Below are positions 24,611 through 32,809 of a DNA stretch of 64,000 nt, in pieces. The DNA is taken from contig NZ_JAPJDC010000001.1 in NCBI RefSeq assembly GCF_026241855.1, positions 2,914,001 to 2,978,000 on the forward strand, read 5' to 3'. The notes beneath the pieces were generated by a model. The model searched no databases. It had not been told where the DNA came from and saw only the letters and a list, made by a program, of their open reading frames with translations. The stretch comes from Curtobacterium flaccumfaciens pv. betae (lineage in GTDB: Bacteria > Actinomycetota > Actinomycetes > Actinomycetales > Microbacteriaceae). Within the stretch, counting starts at the first letter, position 1; each line of letters starts with the position of its first letter. The position numbers and the translations under genes were made by a program.

Positions 24611-25533
24611 AGCTCGGCATGCTGACCGCCTGCCTGCCCGGCTGGTCGCTCGACCGGATCGCCGGGTTCGCCCAGCAGCAGGGGTACGAGCGGCTCGAGG
24701 TCGCCGTCTGGCCGGGCACCGGCGGCCGTGACTTCGAGGCGGCGCACCTGCCGGTCGCCACGTTCACCGACGAGGACGCCCTGGCCACCCGCGACCTGCT
24801 CGACCGCACCGGGCTCGAGATCTCCGCGCTCGCCTACTACGAGAACAACCTGCACCGGGACCCGGAGCACCGTGCAGCGGTGCGGAACCACCTCGAGCAC
24901 GCGATCGACACCGCGCAGACGCTCGGCATCCCGTACGTCGGCACCTTCATCGGCCGCGACACCACGAAGTCCGTCCGCGAGAACATGGCCGAGGGGAACC
25001 GGGTCCTGCCCGAGCTCGTCGACTACGCCGGCGAGCGCGGCGTGCGGCTGGTCATCGAGAACTGCGTGATGGAGGGCTGGCACCCGGACGGGTACCCCGG
25101 CAACCTCGCGTACTCCCCCGAGCTCTGGGGCTGGGTGACCGGTCTGGGCTTCGGGCTGAACTGGGACCCGTCGCACCTGACGTGGATCGGCATCGACCCG
25201 GTCGAGACGATCCTGCCGTTCGCCGAGCACATCGTGCACGCCCAGGCGAAGGACCTCGAGCTCTTCCCCGAGCGGCGCAACGAGTACGGGTTCTTCGGCA
25301 AGGTCGACAAGGGCGACGACCCGTGGGACATGGGCTGGTGGCGGTTCCGCGTGCCGGGCCGCGGTGTCGTGGACTGGCCGCGCGTCGTCGACCGCCTCTA
25401 CGAGGCCGGCTTCGACGGCACGCTGAGCGTCGAGCACGAGGACCCGCTCTGGGGCGGCACCGACGACAGGGTGCTCGAGGGGCTGCGCATCGCGCACCGC
25501 ACGCTGCGTCCGCTGATCGCGCAGGAGCCGTAG
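24607..25533 (+). CDS. Sugar phosphate isomerase/epimerase (AP endonuclease-like TIM barrel)
   Basis: TIM-barrel protein of 308 residues from the xylose isomerase-like/AP endonuclease 2 superfamily. Metal-ligand positions can be seen in RLVIENCVMEG (Glu), GLNWDPSHLTWIGID (Asp, His) and LSVEHEDP (Glu-His-Glu), with H-A-Q-A-K-D in between. Its GTG overlaps the TGA of the dehydrogenase gene, showing coupling. A similar dehydrogenase/isomerase pair is at 41180-43434. Confidence 0.9.
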   Translation: MKLGMLTACLPGWSLDRIAGFAQQQGYERLEVAVWPGTGGRDFEAAHLPVATFTDEDALATRDLLDRTGLEISALAYYENNLHRDPEHRAAVRNHLEHAIDTAQTLGIPYVGTFIGRDTTKSVRENMAEGNRVLPELVDYAGERGVRLVIENCVMEGWHPDGYPGNLAYSPELWGWVTGLGFGLNWDPSHLTWIGIDPVETILPFAEHIVHAQAKDLELFPERRNEYGFFGKVDKGDDPWDMGWWRFRVPGRGVVDWPRVVDRLYEAGFDGTLSVEHEDPLWGGTDDRVLEGLRIAHRTLRPLIAQEP

Positions 25534-25586
25534 CCGGTACCGAGCAGGAGCCGACACCGAGCACCAGCCAGCACAGGCGCCCTGGT

Positions 25587-25638
25587 CTGGAGGCGCGGAT
25601 CACGTGACCGACGTCGGTCACGTGATCCGCGCCTCCAG
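25587..25638. terminator. Perfect 52-base palindrome, terminator-like (CTGGAGG family)
   Basis: Two 26-base arms (25587-25612, 25613-25638) are exact reverse complements with no loop. It starts CTGGAGGCGCGGATCACGTG and follows the isomerase gene. It shares the CTGGAGGCGCGG outer arm with 3481-3522, while its centre is unrelated. Confidence 0.75.
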
Positions 25639-25685
25639 TCCGGTGCCTGTGAACGGACCCGTGCGCGCCCGCGCACGCTGGTGCC

Positions 25686-27501
25686 ATGAGCACGACCGTG
25701 AGCGACTTCGTCATCGACCGCATCAAGGCGTGGGGGGTCTCCCGCGTGTTCGGGTACCCCGGCGACGGGATCGGCGCCTTCGACGGCGCGCTCGGCAAGG
25801 CGGCGTCGACGGGCGACGGCCTGGAGTACGTCCGCCCCACGCACGAGGAGATCGCGGCGCTGATGGCGACCGCGCACGCGAAGTTCACCGGCGAGGTCGG
25901 GGTCTGCGTCGCGACGTCGAGTCCCGGTGCCTTCCACCTGCTGAACGGGCTGTACGACGCGCAGATGGACAACCAGCCGGTGGTGGCGATCGTCGGCCAG
26001 CAGGGGCTCGCGGCGATGGGGTCGTTCACGCAGCAGGAGTCGAACCTGGAGCGCGTGTTCGCCGACGTCGCCTGCTACGTGCAGACGGTGGCCACTCCCG
26101 AGGCCGTCGGCGTGGTGCTCGACACCGCGTTCCGCACGGCGTCGCTCCGCAAGCAGCCGGCCGTCGTCGTGCTGCCCCACGACGTGCAGGCGATGCAGTA
26201 CGACGCACCGCCGCTGGAGCACTGGGCCTCGCGGTCGAGCGACGTCCCCGCGTCCACCCGGATCACGCCGCCCGCCGACGAGGTCCGGAAGATGGCGGAG
26301 ATCATCAACGCCGGGTCGAAGGTGACGTTCCTGGTCGGTGCGGGCGCGCGCGGTGCGACGGCCCAGGTGCTCGCCGCCGCCGAGAAGGCGGGCGTGGGGA
26401 TCATCACGGCGCTCCGCGGCAAGGACGTGATCCCGTCCGACGTGCCGTACCACTCGCAGCAGCTCGGGCTGCTCGGGTCGCTGCCGTCGCTGCACCAGAT
26501 CCGCGACTGCGACACCCTCGTGCTGCTCGGCACGAACTACCCGTACGGCGAGTACATGCCGAAGTCGGGGCAGGCCCGGGGCATCCAGGTCGACATCAAG
26601 CCGGAGCAGCTCGGCCTGCGGTACCCGACCGAGCTGAACCTGTGGGGCGACGTCGGCTCGACCCTCGACGCCGTGCTCCCGCTGCTCGAGCAGAAGACCG
26701 ACAGGTCCTTCCAGCAGACCGTCGCCCACGAGATGCGCGAGTGGGAGTCGGAGATGCGTGCGCAGTCCGAGGTCGCCTACGACGACGGGGTGAACCCGCG
26801 CCGGGTGATCCAGGCCGTGAACGACCGGCTGCCCGACGGCGTCACGGTCACCGCGGACGCCGGCACGACCGCCGATTGGTACGGCCACCACATCCGGCTG
26901 CGCGAGGGCATGCGCGGCGACATGTCCGGCCGGCTCGCGACGATGCTCGCGGCCATGCCGTACGCGGTGACGGCGAAGTTCGCGTTCCCGGACCGTCCGG
27001 CGGTGTGCACGATCGGCGACGGTGCCTTCCAGATGCTCGGCATGAACGAGCTGATCACCGTGAAGAAGTACCTGGCGGCGTGGCCGAACCAGCAGCTCGT
27101 CATCGTGGTCATGCACAACGACGACCTCGGCCAGGTGTCGTGGGAGATGCGCACCGAGGACGGCAACCCGATGTGGCGCGGTTCGCAGGACGTCGAGTCG
27201 ATCGACTACGCCGGGTACGCGACGCTGCTCGGGTTCCAGGGCATCGCCGTGCACGAGGACTCCGAGGTCGAGGCGGCGGTCGATCGGGCGTTCGCCCACC
27301 AGGGGGGTGACCCTCATCGACGCGTACGTCAGCCGGAGTGTCCCGCCGCTGCCCCCGCACATCACGAAGGAGTACGCGATCAACACGGCGAAGAGCCTGC
27401 TGAAGGGCGACCCGGTCGAGTTCGACGTGGTGAAGGACTCCGCCAAGGCGATGGCGACCGAGGTCACCGAGCGGGTGAAGGGCGCCCTCGGCCGCGACTG
27501 A
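25686..27501 (+). pseudogene. ThDP-dependent pyruvate oxidase-like gene, interrupted by +1 frameshift
   Basis: Encodes an acetolactate synthase/pyruvate oxidase-type enzyme of about 604 residues if read through. Conserved parts are FGYPGDGIGAFDGAL, the ThDP-activating Glu in RPTHEEIAALMA, and the ThDP motif IGDGAFQMLG followed by a downstream N-D-D. The frame is normal up to AFAHQGG at about 27307. There the expected continuation (VTLIDAYVSRSVPPLPPHIT, a classic family C-terminus) is found in the +1 frame, beginning GTG at 27307. The break falls in a run of six G (27302-27307); removing one G restores a single frame. It could be a real mutation or a sequencing error. Without repair the product ends at 27536 with an unrelated basic tail. 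Start ATG has no clear ribosome binding site. Confidence 0.88.
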
Positions 27502-27529
27502 ACCGGGTCGGGCGAGCGCAGGGGACGGC

Positions 27530-27547
27530 CGTGTGAACGTCGTGTGA
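27530..27547 (+). promoter_or_regulatory. Direct repeats upstream of nucleotidase gene, possible PHO box
   Basis: CGTGTGA at 27530-27536 recurs at 27541-27547, an 11-base period. Read on the other strand it is TCACACG repeated, resembling the 11-base direct-repeat units of actinobacterial PhoP boxes (GTTCACC-like). It lies about 40 bases before the -10-like TAGGTT of a phosphate-releasing enzyme. Assignment is tentative. Confidence 0.4.
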
Positions 27548-27602
27548 CGACTTGCGACGGGGTCTGGCGAGTCGCCTGTGCGTCTTCGTAGGTTCGACGG
27601 CG

Positions 27603-29981
27603 ATGAACACTTCCCACACCACCGGAACCGCCGGTGCGACGACCCGACGACGCCTCGGCGCCGGCGCGGCCCTCGCCACCGCCGGGGTCCTGGTCGCACT
27701 CTCCGTCCCGTCCGCAGCCGTCGCCGCCGAGGGCGACACGACGATCGACATCATCGACGTCAACGACTTCCACGGTCGCATCGAGTCCGAGGGCACCGCC
27801 GCCGACAAGGCCGCCGGCGCCGCGAAGCTCGCCGGCGTCGTGCAGTCGTACCGAGAGGCCAACCCGAACACGATCTTCGCCAGCGTCGGCGACAACGTGG
27901 GCGCCTCGACCTTCACCTCGCTCATCCAGCAGGACTCCCCCACGATCGACGCCCTGAACGCCATGGACCTCGACGTCAGCGCGATCGGCAACCACGAGCT
28001 CGACAAGGGCCAGGACGACCTGAAGAACCGCATCGACGACCGCGCCGAATGGCCGTACGTCTCGGCGAACATCGTCAAGGCCGGCACCACCGACCCCGCG
28101 TTCACGCCGTACTCCATCGTGGAGAAGGGCGGCGTCAAGGTGGGCTTCATCGGCACGACCACCGAGGACCTCATCCCCGGGCTCGTCAGCCCCGGCGGGG
28201 TCGAGGGCCTCGCGATGGCCCCGATCGTCAGCCAGGTCAACCGGTACGCCGTGCAGCTCACCGACGGCAGGGACGACAACGGCGAGGCCGACGTGCTCGT
28301 CCTGCTCGTGCACGAGGGCGCCACCACGAGCGCGCTCGCCGACGCCACCGGCACCGGTGCCTTCGGCAAGATCACCTCCGGCGTCTCGTCGAAGGTCTCG
28401 GCCATCGTCTCGGCGCACACCCACGCGACGTACAACCACTCCATCGCCGGCCCCGACGGCACGAAGCGTCCGGTGATCCAGGCCGGGTCCTACGGGGTGA
28501 ACCTCGGACACCTGCGCCTCACCGTGGACGCGGACAAGCAGCTCACCGGGATCACGTCCTCGGTCACCTCCGTCAACGACGACAAGCGTGTCCCCGCCGA
28601 CACCACCTCGGTCACCGAGGTGAGCGACATCGTGACCGCCGCGAAGGCCGTCGCCGACGTCAAGGGCGGCGAGAAGCTCGGCGAGATCACGGGCGACCTG
28701 CGTCGCGCCGTGCAGTCCGACCGCAAGGCCGAGAACCGCGGTGGCGAGTCCGTCCTGGGCAACTACATCGCCGAGGTCCAGCGCAGCGCCACCGAGCGGA
28801 ACGGCTCGCAGGTCGCCTTCATGAACCCGGGCGGCCTCCGCACCGACATGGTCTACGCGTCCAGCGGCGCCGGCGACCCGGACGGCACCGTCACCTACAA
28901 GGAGGCCGCGCTCGTCCAGCCGTTCGCCAACACCCTGGTGACGAAGGACATGACCGGCCAGCAGATCAAGAACGCCCTCGAGCAGCAGTGGCAGCCGGAC
29001 GGCCTCGAGCGTCCGTTCCTGAAGCTCGGCGTCTCGGACGGCTTCGCGTACACCTACGACCCGTCGAAGGGCCGCGGCGAGCGCATCACCGGCATGACCC
29101 TCGACGGCAAGCCGATCGCGCTGACCGACACCCTCAAGGTGACCGTCAACTCGTTCCTGTCGACCGGTGGCGACAACTTCGCCGCCTTCGCGACCGGCAC
29201 GAACGTCGCCGACTCCGGCCAGGTCGACCTGCAGGCCCAGGTGGACTACTTCACCGACCACCCGAAGGTCGATCCCCTGAAGGACCAGCGCGCCGTCGGC
29301 GTCACGGTCACGCCGACCCCGGCCGGTGGGTTCCAGCCCGGTGACGAGATCGAACTCGACCTGTCGTCGCTCGTGTTCAGCAGCGAGGACCCCGCGAAGG
29401 CCGGCACCGTCTCGGTCAGCGCGGACGGCAAGGAGCTGGCATCGTCGGCGATCGACCCGACGATCACCGACAAGAACGACGAGCAGGGTCGCGCGACCCT
29501 GACCGTCACGGTCCCCGAGATCGAGGCCCCGGCAGCACGCGCCGCCGCCCGCACCGCCGGCTCCGTCTCGCTCGCCGCGGTGGCCGAGCCCGTCGCCACG
29601 ACGGACGCACCGCTCGTGGTCACCCTGCCCGGCCAGACCATCACCCTCGCCGTGACGATCCCGGTCGCCGCAGCGGTCGACCCGACCGACCCGACCGACC
29701 CCACGGACCCGACGGACCCGACGGACCCGGTCGACCCGACCCCGGGCACGGGCGGCGGGGTCACCCCCGGCCCCGGCGCGGGTGGCGGTGACGACGCCGG
29801 CATCGGTGGCGTCGGCGGGACCGACGACGACCCGCGCGCCGGTGGCGACCTCGCCTACACGGGTGCGGACCTGACCGCTCCGGCGATCGCGGCGGGCCTG
29901 CTCCTGCTCGCCGGGATCACGGCGCTCGTGGTCCTCCGCCGCAACCGCGCACGACGTGCCGCGACGGTCCTGACGGACTGA
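27603..29981 (+). CDS. Secreted 5'-nucleotidase / metallophosphatase with LAxTG-type wall anchor
   Basis: Exported 5'-nucleotidase of 792 residues (UshA/YfkN family) releasing phosphate and nucleosides from nucleotides outside the cell. A signal peptide (about 1-39, ending VAA) precedes the metallophosphatase domain with DVNDFHGR, ASVGDNVG, AIGNHE and SAHTHATYNH metal-ligand motifs. The C-terminal nucleotidase domain contains MNPGGLRTD and STGGDNFAAF. A Pro-Thr-Asp repeat linker (around 29684-29733), then Gly-rich sequence, leads to LAYTG (about 750-754), a hydrophobic helix and RRNRARR. That is a class E sortase-type (LAxTG) sorting signal. TAGGTT (27589-27594) lies eight bases before the ATG, so it is probably leaderless. 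Confidence 0.92.
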   Translation: MNTSHTTGTAGATTRRRLGAGAALATAGVLVALSVPSAAVAAEGDTTIDIIDVNDFHGRIESEGTAADKAAGAAKLAGVVQSYREANPNTIFASVGDNVGASTFTSLIQQDSPTIDALNAMDLDVSAIGNHELDKGQDDLKNRIDDRAEWPYVSANIVKAGTTDPAFTPYSIVEKGGVKVGFIGTTTEDLIPGLVSPGGVEGLAMAPIVSQVNRYAVQLTDGRDDNGEADVLVLLVHEGATTSALADATGTGAFGKITSGVSSKVSAIVSAHTHATYNHSIAGPDGTKRPVIQAGSYGVNLGHLRLTVDADKQLTGITSSVTSVNDDKRVPADTTSVTEVSDIVTAAKAVADVKGGEKLGEITGDLRRAVQSDRKAENRGGESVLGNYIAEVQRSATERNGSQVAFMNPGGLRTDMVYASSGAGDPDGTVTYKEAALVQPFANTLVTKDMTGQQIKNALEQQWQPDGLERPFLKLGVSDGFAYTYDPSKGRGERITGMTLDGKPIALTDTLKVTVNSFLSTGGDNFAAFATGTNVADSGQVDLQAQVDYFTDHPKVDPLKDQRAVGVTVTPTPAGGFQPGDEIELDLSSLVFSSEDPAKAGTVSVSADGKELASSAIDPTITDKNDEQGRATLTVTVPEIEAPAARAAARTAGSVSLAAVAEPVATTDAPLVVTLPGQTITLAVTIPVAAAVDPTDPTDPTDPTDPTDPVDPTPGTGGGVTPGPGAGGGDDAGIGGVGGTDDDPRAGGDLAYTGADLTAPAIAAGLLLLAGITALVVLRRNRARRAATVLTD

Positions 29982-30302
29982 CCCCGAGCCTGCGGGCACA
30001 CACGCGAACGGGCCGTCTCACCCTGGTGAGGCGGCCCGTTCGCGTCGGTCAGGAGGCCCGGCACAGCTCCGGCGCACGCGTCGCGCGACCCGGCGGTCAC
30101 GGTTGCTGTCCCATCCCGGTCGATCACTGCGGATCCGCGGATCCGCGGGGTACTCTCGGGGTTGTCGCACCGCGACGCGTCGCGCCGGGTCGCTTTCAGC
30201 AAGTCGACGGTGGTTCCGTTCGGCGAGACTCCGCGACGCGGGCGTCCTCCGCCTCCAGGGAAACGGCGGAGGGCGCCCACCCTGGCGTCTCAGCGACTCA
30301 GC
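29982..30302. other. Intergenic region between converging genes
   Basis: No credible gene. It holds the terminator at 30002-30045, a tandem palindromic CGGATCCG repeat (30130-30145) of unknown meaning, and a hairpin at 30241-30277 (GGCGTCCTCCGCC / GGCGGAGGGCGCC) that probably ends the efe operon transcribed from the right. Confidence 0.6.
30002..30045 (+). terminator. Terminator after nucleotidase gene
   Basis: Arms of about 20 bases starting ACGCGAACGGGCCG with one bulge, around a three-base loop, 20 bases after the stop codon. Confidence 0.78.
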
Positions 30303-31589
30303 TCATCGGAAGAGCTGCTCGCCGATGTACGACCCCTTGCGGGGTGCCGGCGGGACGGCGAACACCGCGGACCCGATGTGCGAGACGTACTCGTTCAGCC
30401 GGTCCGAGGCGCCGAGCTTCCGCTGCAGCCGCGTGAAGTGGTCCGGGTCGTTCACGTAGGCGATGAACAGCAGCCCAGCATCGAGCTGGCCGTACTCGTT
30501 GAGCCCGTCGGTGTAGTTGTACGGCCGCCGCAGGATCTTCACGCCGCCGTTCGCCTCGTGCGCTGCGAGGGCGATGTGCGACGTCGCGTCGATCTTCGTC
30601 GCACCGTCGTCGTCCTTCGCGTGGAAGTCCGGAGTGGAGTGCTCCTGTCCGCCGGAGAGCGGCGCGCCCTGGATCTTCGTCCGCCCGAACACCCGCTGCT
30701 GGTCGCTGACGACGTCGGCGTCCCAGGTCTCGATGTTCATCCGGATCTTCCGCACCACCTGGTAGCTGCCGCCGGCCATCCACCCGGCGTCGCGGTCGAG
30801 CCAGACGAACCGGTCGTGGTCGGCGTCGGTCGTGATGTTCCGCGTGCCGTCCTTGAACCCCATCAGGTTGCGGGGCGTGCTCTGGTGCGGCCCAGCCGAT
30901 GCCCGGCCGAAGCCGAGCACGGTCCAGCGGACGGTCGCGGTGCCGCGGGCCATCCGTGCCAGGTCGCGCACCGCGTGGTACGCCACCTGGGGGTCGTCGG
31001 CGCAGGCCTGCAGGGACAGGTCGCCGCCGGTCAGCCCCTGCTGCAGGTTGTCGCTCGGCAGCGTCGGGATGTCGGCGAGCGACGCCGGGCGCCGGTCGGC
31101 CAGCCCGAAGCGCTCGTCGAAGACGCCGGGGCCGAGCCCCAGCGTGACGGTGAGGGACGCGGGCCCGAGGTCGAGCGCCTCCCCGGTGTCGGCGCCGACC
31201 CCGTTGCCGTGCGCCGGTTCGACGCTGCCGACGGTCTTGCCGGCCTGCAGCTGGGCGATCGCGGCCGACCAGCGGGCGAGGAGCACCTGCAGGTCGGTCG
31301 TGACGGTGGTCGACAGGTCGAACGTCATGTAGACGCAGTACCGCTGCGGGGTGGTGCGGATCCCGCCCTGCGGCTGCCGTGCCGCGGTGGCGTAGAACGG
31401 CTGGCTCTGCGACAGGTCGATCGACTCGTCACCGTTCGTCGCCGCCGTGAACGGGTTCACGCCGGTCGCCGCGGTGGCGCCGCCGATCCCCGCTGCCGCG
31501 CCGACCCCGGCACCGGCCACGGCCAGGCCGGCGCCGAACAGCCCGCGGCGGGAGACGTTCGCCCGGGGTGCCTCGTCCGGCTCGGTCAC
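30303..31589 (-). CDS. efeB: Dye-decolorising peroxidase of ferrous iron uptake system (EfeB)
   Basis: Tat-exported haem peroxidase of 428 residues that works with EfeU and EfeO in iron acquisition. The twin-arginine signal is NVSRRGLFGAG (about 11-21). The Dyp signature G-x-x-D-G appears as GFKDG (244-248) and the probable proximal haem ligand is His338 in TSHIAL. The GTG start overlaps the stop of efeO by four bases, the last link of the efeUOB operon. EfeB is proposed to oxidise ferrous iron or release iron from haem; which applies here is not known. Confidence 0.95.
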   Translation of the reverse strand: MTEPDEAPRANVSRRGLFGAGLAVAGAGVGAAAGIGGATAATGVNPFTAATNGDESIDLSQSQPFYATAARQPQGGIRTTPQRYCVYMTFDLSTTVTTDLQVLLARWSAAIAQLQAGKTVGSVEPAHGNGVGADTGEALDLGPASLTVTLGLGPGVFDERFGLADRRPASLADIPTLPSDNLQQGLTGGDLSLQACADDPQVAYHAVRDLARMARGTATVRWTVLGFGRASAGPHQSTPRNLMGFKDGTRNITTDADHDRFVWLDRDAGWMAGGSYQVVRKIRMNIETWDADVVSDQQRVFGRTKIQGAPLSGGQEHSTPDFHAKDDDGATKIDATSHIALAAHEANGGVKILRRPYNYTDGLNEYGQLDAGLLFIAYVNDPDHFTRLQRKLGASDRLNEYVSHIGSAVFAVPPAPRKGSYIGEQLFR

Positions 31590-32809
31590 GCGGTCGCGAC
31601 CTTCTCGGCCAGGCGGGACAGCGGGTCCTGCAGCGCCTGGATCTGCTGCGAGATCGTGTTCGCGTCGGACTTCTTGGTGGCGGCGTCCCAGCTGGCGAAG
31701 CCGCCCAGGTCGTCGGCGTCGCGGTAGCCGTCCATCAGCGTGTTCGTGGCGTCGAACTGCTTCGCGATCTGCTTCGTCAGGGTCGGGTCGAGCTTGGTCA
31801 GCCCCGGCTTGAGGTACGCGAAGGCCTGACGGGCACCCTCGACGTTGGCGGCGAGGTCGACGAGGTCGATGTGGCTGTACGCCTCTTCCTCGCCGGTGAT
31901 CTTGTTCGACTGCACCTCTTCGAGCAGGCCGGCGGCACCGTTCGCCAGGTCCTCCGGCTTGTAGTCCAGGGTCGGCACGAGCTTCGCGAGCAGCTGCACG
32001 TCCTCGGTCAGGTCCGCGGCGGTCTGCTTGGTCGACGCGGTGATCTTCCCGGCCTGGAACAGGTCCTTCTCGACGGCGTGGAACCCGCTCCAGCCGACGG
32101 CCGGGTCGAGGTTCGAGGCGCGCATGTCGATCAGGTAGTCGAGGTTGCCGGCGTTGTCGGTGGCCTTGAACCCCTTCTTGACGAAGCCGTCGACGTCGCT
32201 CTCCACGTGCTCGTAGAACGGACGGGCGTTCGCGTAGTCGGTCTTCGCTGCGTCGAGGTCACCGGCGTCGATGTCCTTCTGCAGCTGCTGGACCGCGGCG
32301 ACCATGTCGGTGACCTGGCCGTCGACGTAGGTCGCGTAGCCCTTCGTGCCGTCGCGGAGCAGGGTCGAGGCGCTGCTGTTCGCGGTCGACGCGGCCTTGC
32401 CGGTGACGGTGAAGTCCGTCAGCTCGGTCTCGGCGCCGGGGCAGTACACCTGGTACTTCCCGCCGGTCAGCGTGGCGGTGAAGCGGACGGCGTCGAGGCC
32501 GGGCGCCAGGTTCTCCTTCTCGCCGAGGATCCGCTGGTCCTGCAGCAGCTCGACCTCGGTGATCGCGGTCGACGACTCGTTCTTCACCGTGAAGGTGACG
32601 GGGCCCGCGGGGACCTTCGTCGAGGACACCGCACAGGCGTCCTGCCCGTCGTTGGTGAGCGTGATGGTGACGCGGGAGACCTTCGCGTCGCCGGAGCCGG
32701 AGCCGCCGGCCTCGGCGGACCCACCGGCGCAACCGGTGAGTGCGAGGGCGGTGACGGCGCCGAGGGCGCCCAGGGTGATCAGGGGTCGGACGGGCTTACC
32801 GAAGGACAT
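31586..32809 (-). CDS. efeO: Iron-binding lipoprotein EfeO (cupredoxin plus M75 domain)
   Basis: Extracytoplasmic iron-binding component of 407 residues. It has a lipoprotein signal (LALTGC, Cys27), a Gly/Ser linker, a cupredoxin-like domain (about 45-135, including VYCPGAETELTDFTV) and a C-terminal M75 peptidase-like helical domain with the H-x-x-E metal motif in FHAVEKDLF. This is the full-length EfeO layout. The ATG lies 14 bases inside the end of efeU and has an AGGAG site about nine bases upstream, so translation is coupled. Confidence 0.94.
   Translation of the reverse strand: MSFGKPVRPLITLGALGAVTALALTGCAGGSAEAGGSGSGDAKVSRVTITLTNDGQDACAVSSTKVPAGPVTFTVKNESSTAITEVELLQDQRILGEKENLAPGLDAVRFTATLTGGKYQVYCPGAETELTDFTVTGKAASTANSSASTLLRDGTKGYATYVDGQVTDMVAAVQQLQKDIDAGDLDAAKTDYANARPFYEHVESDVDGFVKKGFKATDNAGNLDYLIDMRASNLDPAVGWSGFHAVEKDLFQAGKITASTKQTAADLTEDVQLLAKLVPTLDYKPEDLANGAAGLLEEVQSNKITGEEEAYSHIDLVDLAANVEGARQAFAYLKPGLTKLDPTLTKQIAKQFDATNTLMDGYRDADDLGGFASWDAATKKSDANTISQQIQALQDPLSRLAEKVATA

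Noticed and set aside
27307..27501. Separate 64-codon gene after the oxidase
   Set aside because: Its translation is the conserved C-terminus of the oxidase in a shifted frame, so it is better explained by the frameshift in the G run than as an independent gene.
25398..29999. Very long minus-strand open frame of about 1530 codons opposite the oxidase and nucleotidase genes
   Set aside because: It is the high-GC antisense shadow of two well-supported plus-strand genes; the translation is Arg/Asp/Gly/Val low-complexity with no recognisable domain or ribosome binding site.
30129..30148. Tandem CGGATCCG palindromes as a regulator site
   Set aside because: They lie between the ends of two converging genes, where no promoter is expected, and no matching site is seen elsewhere in the window.
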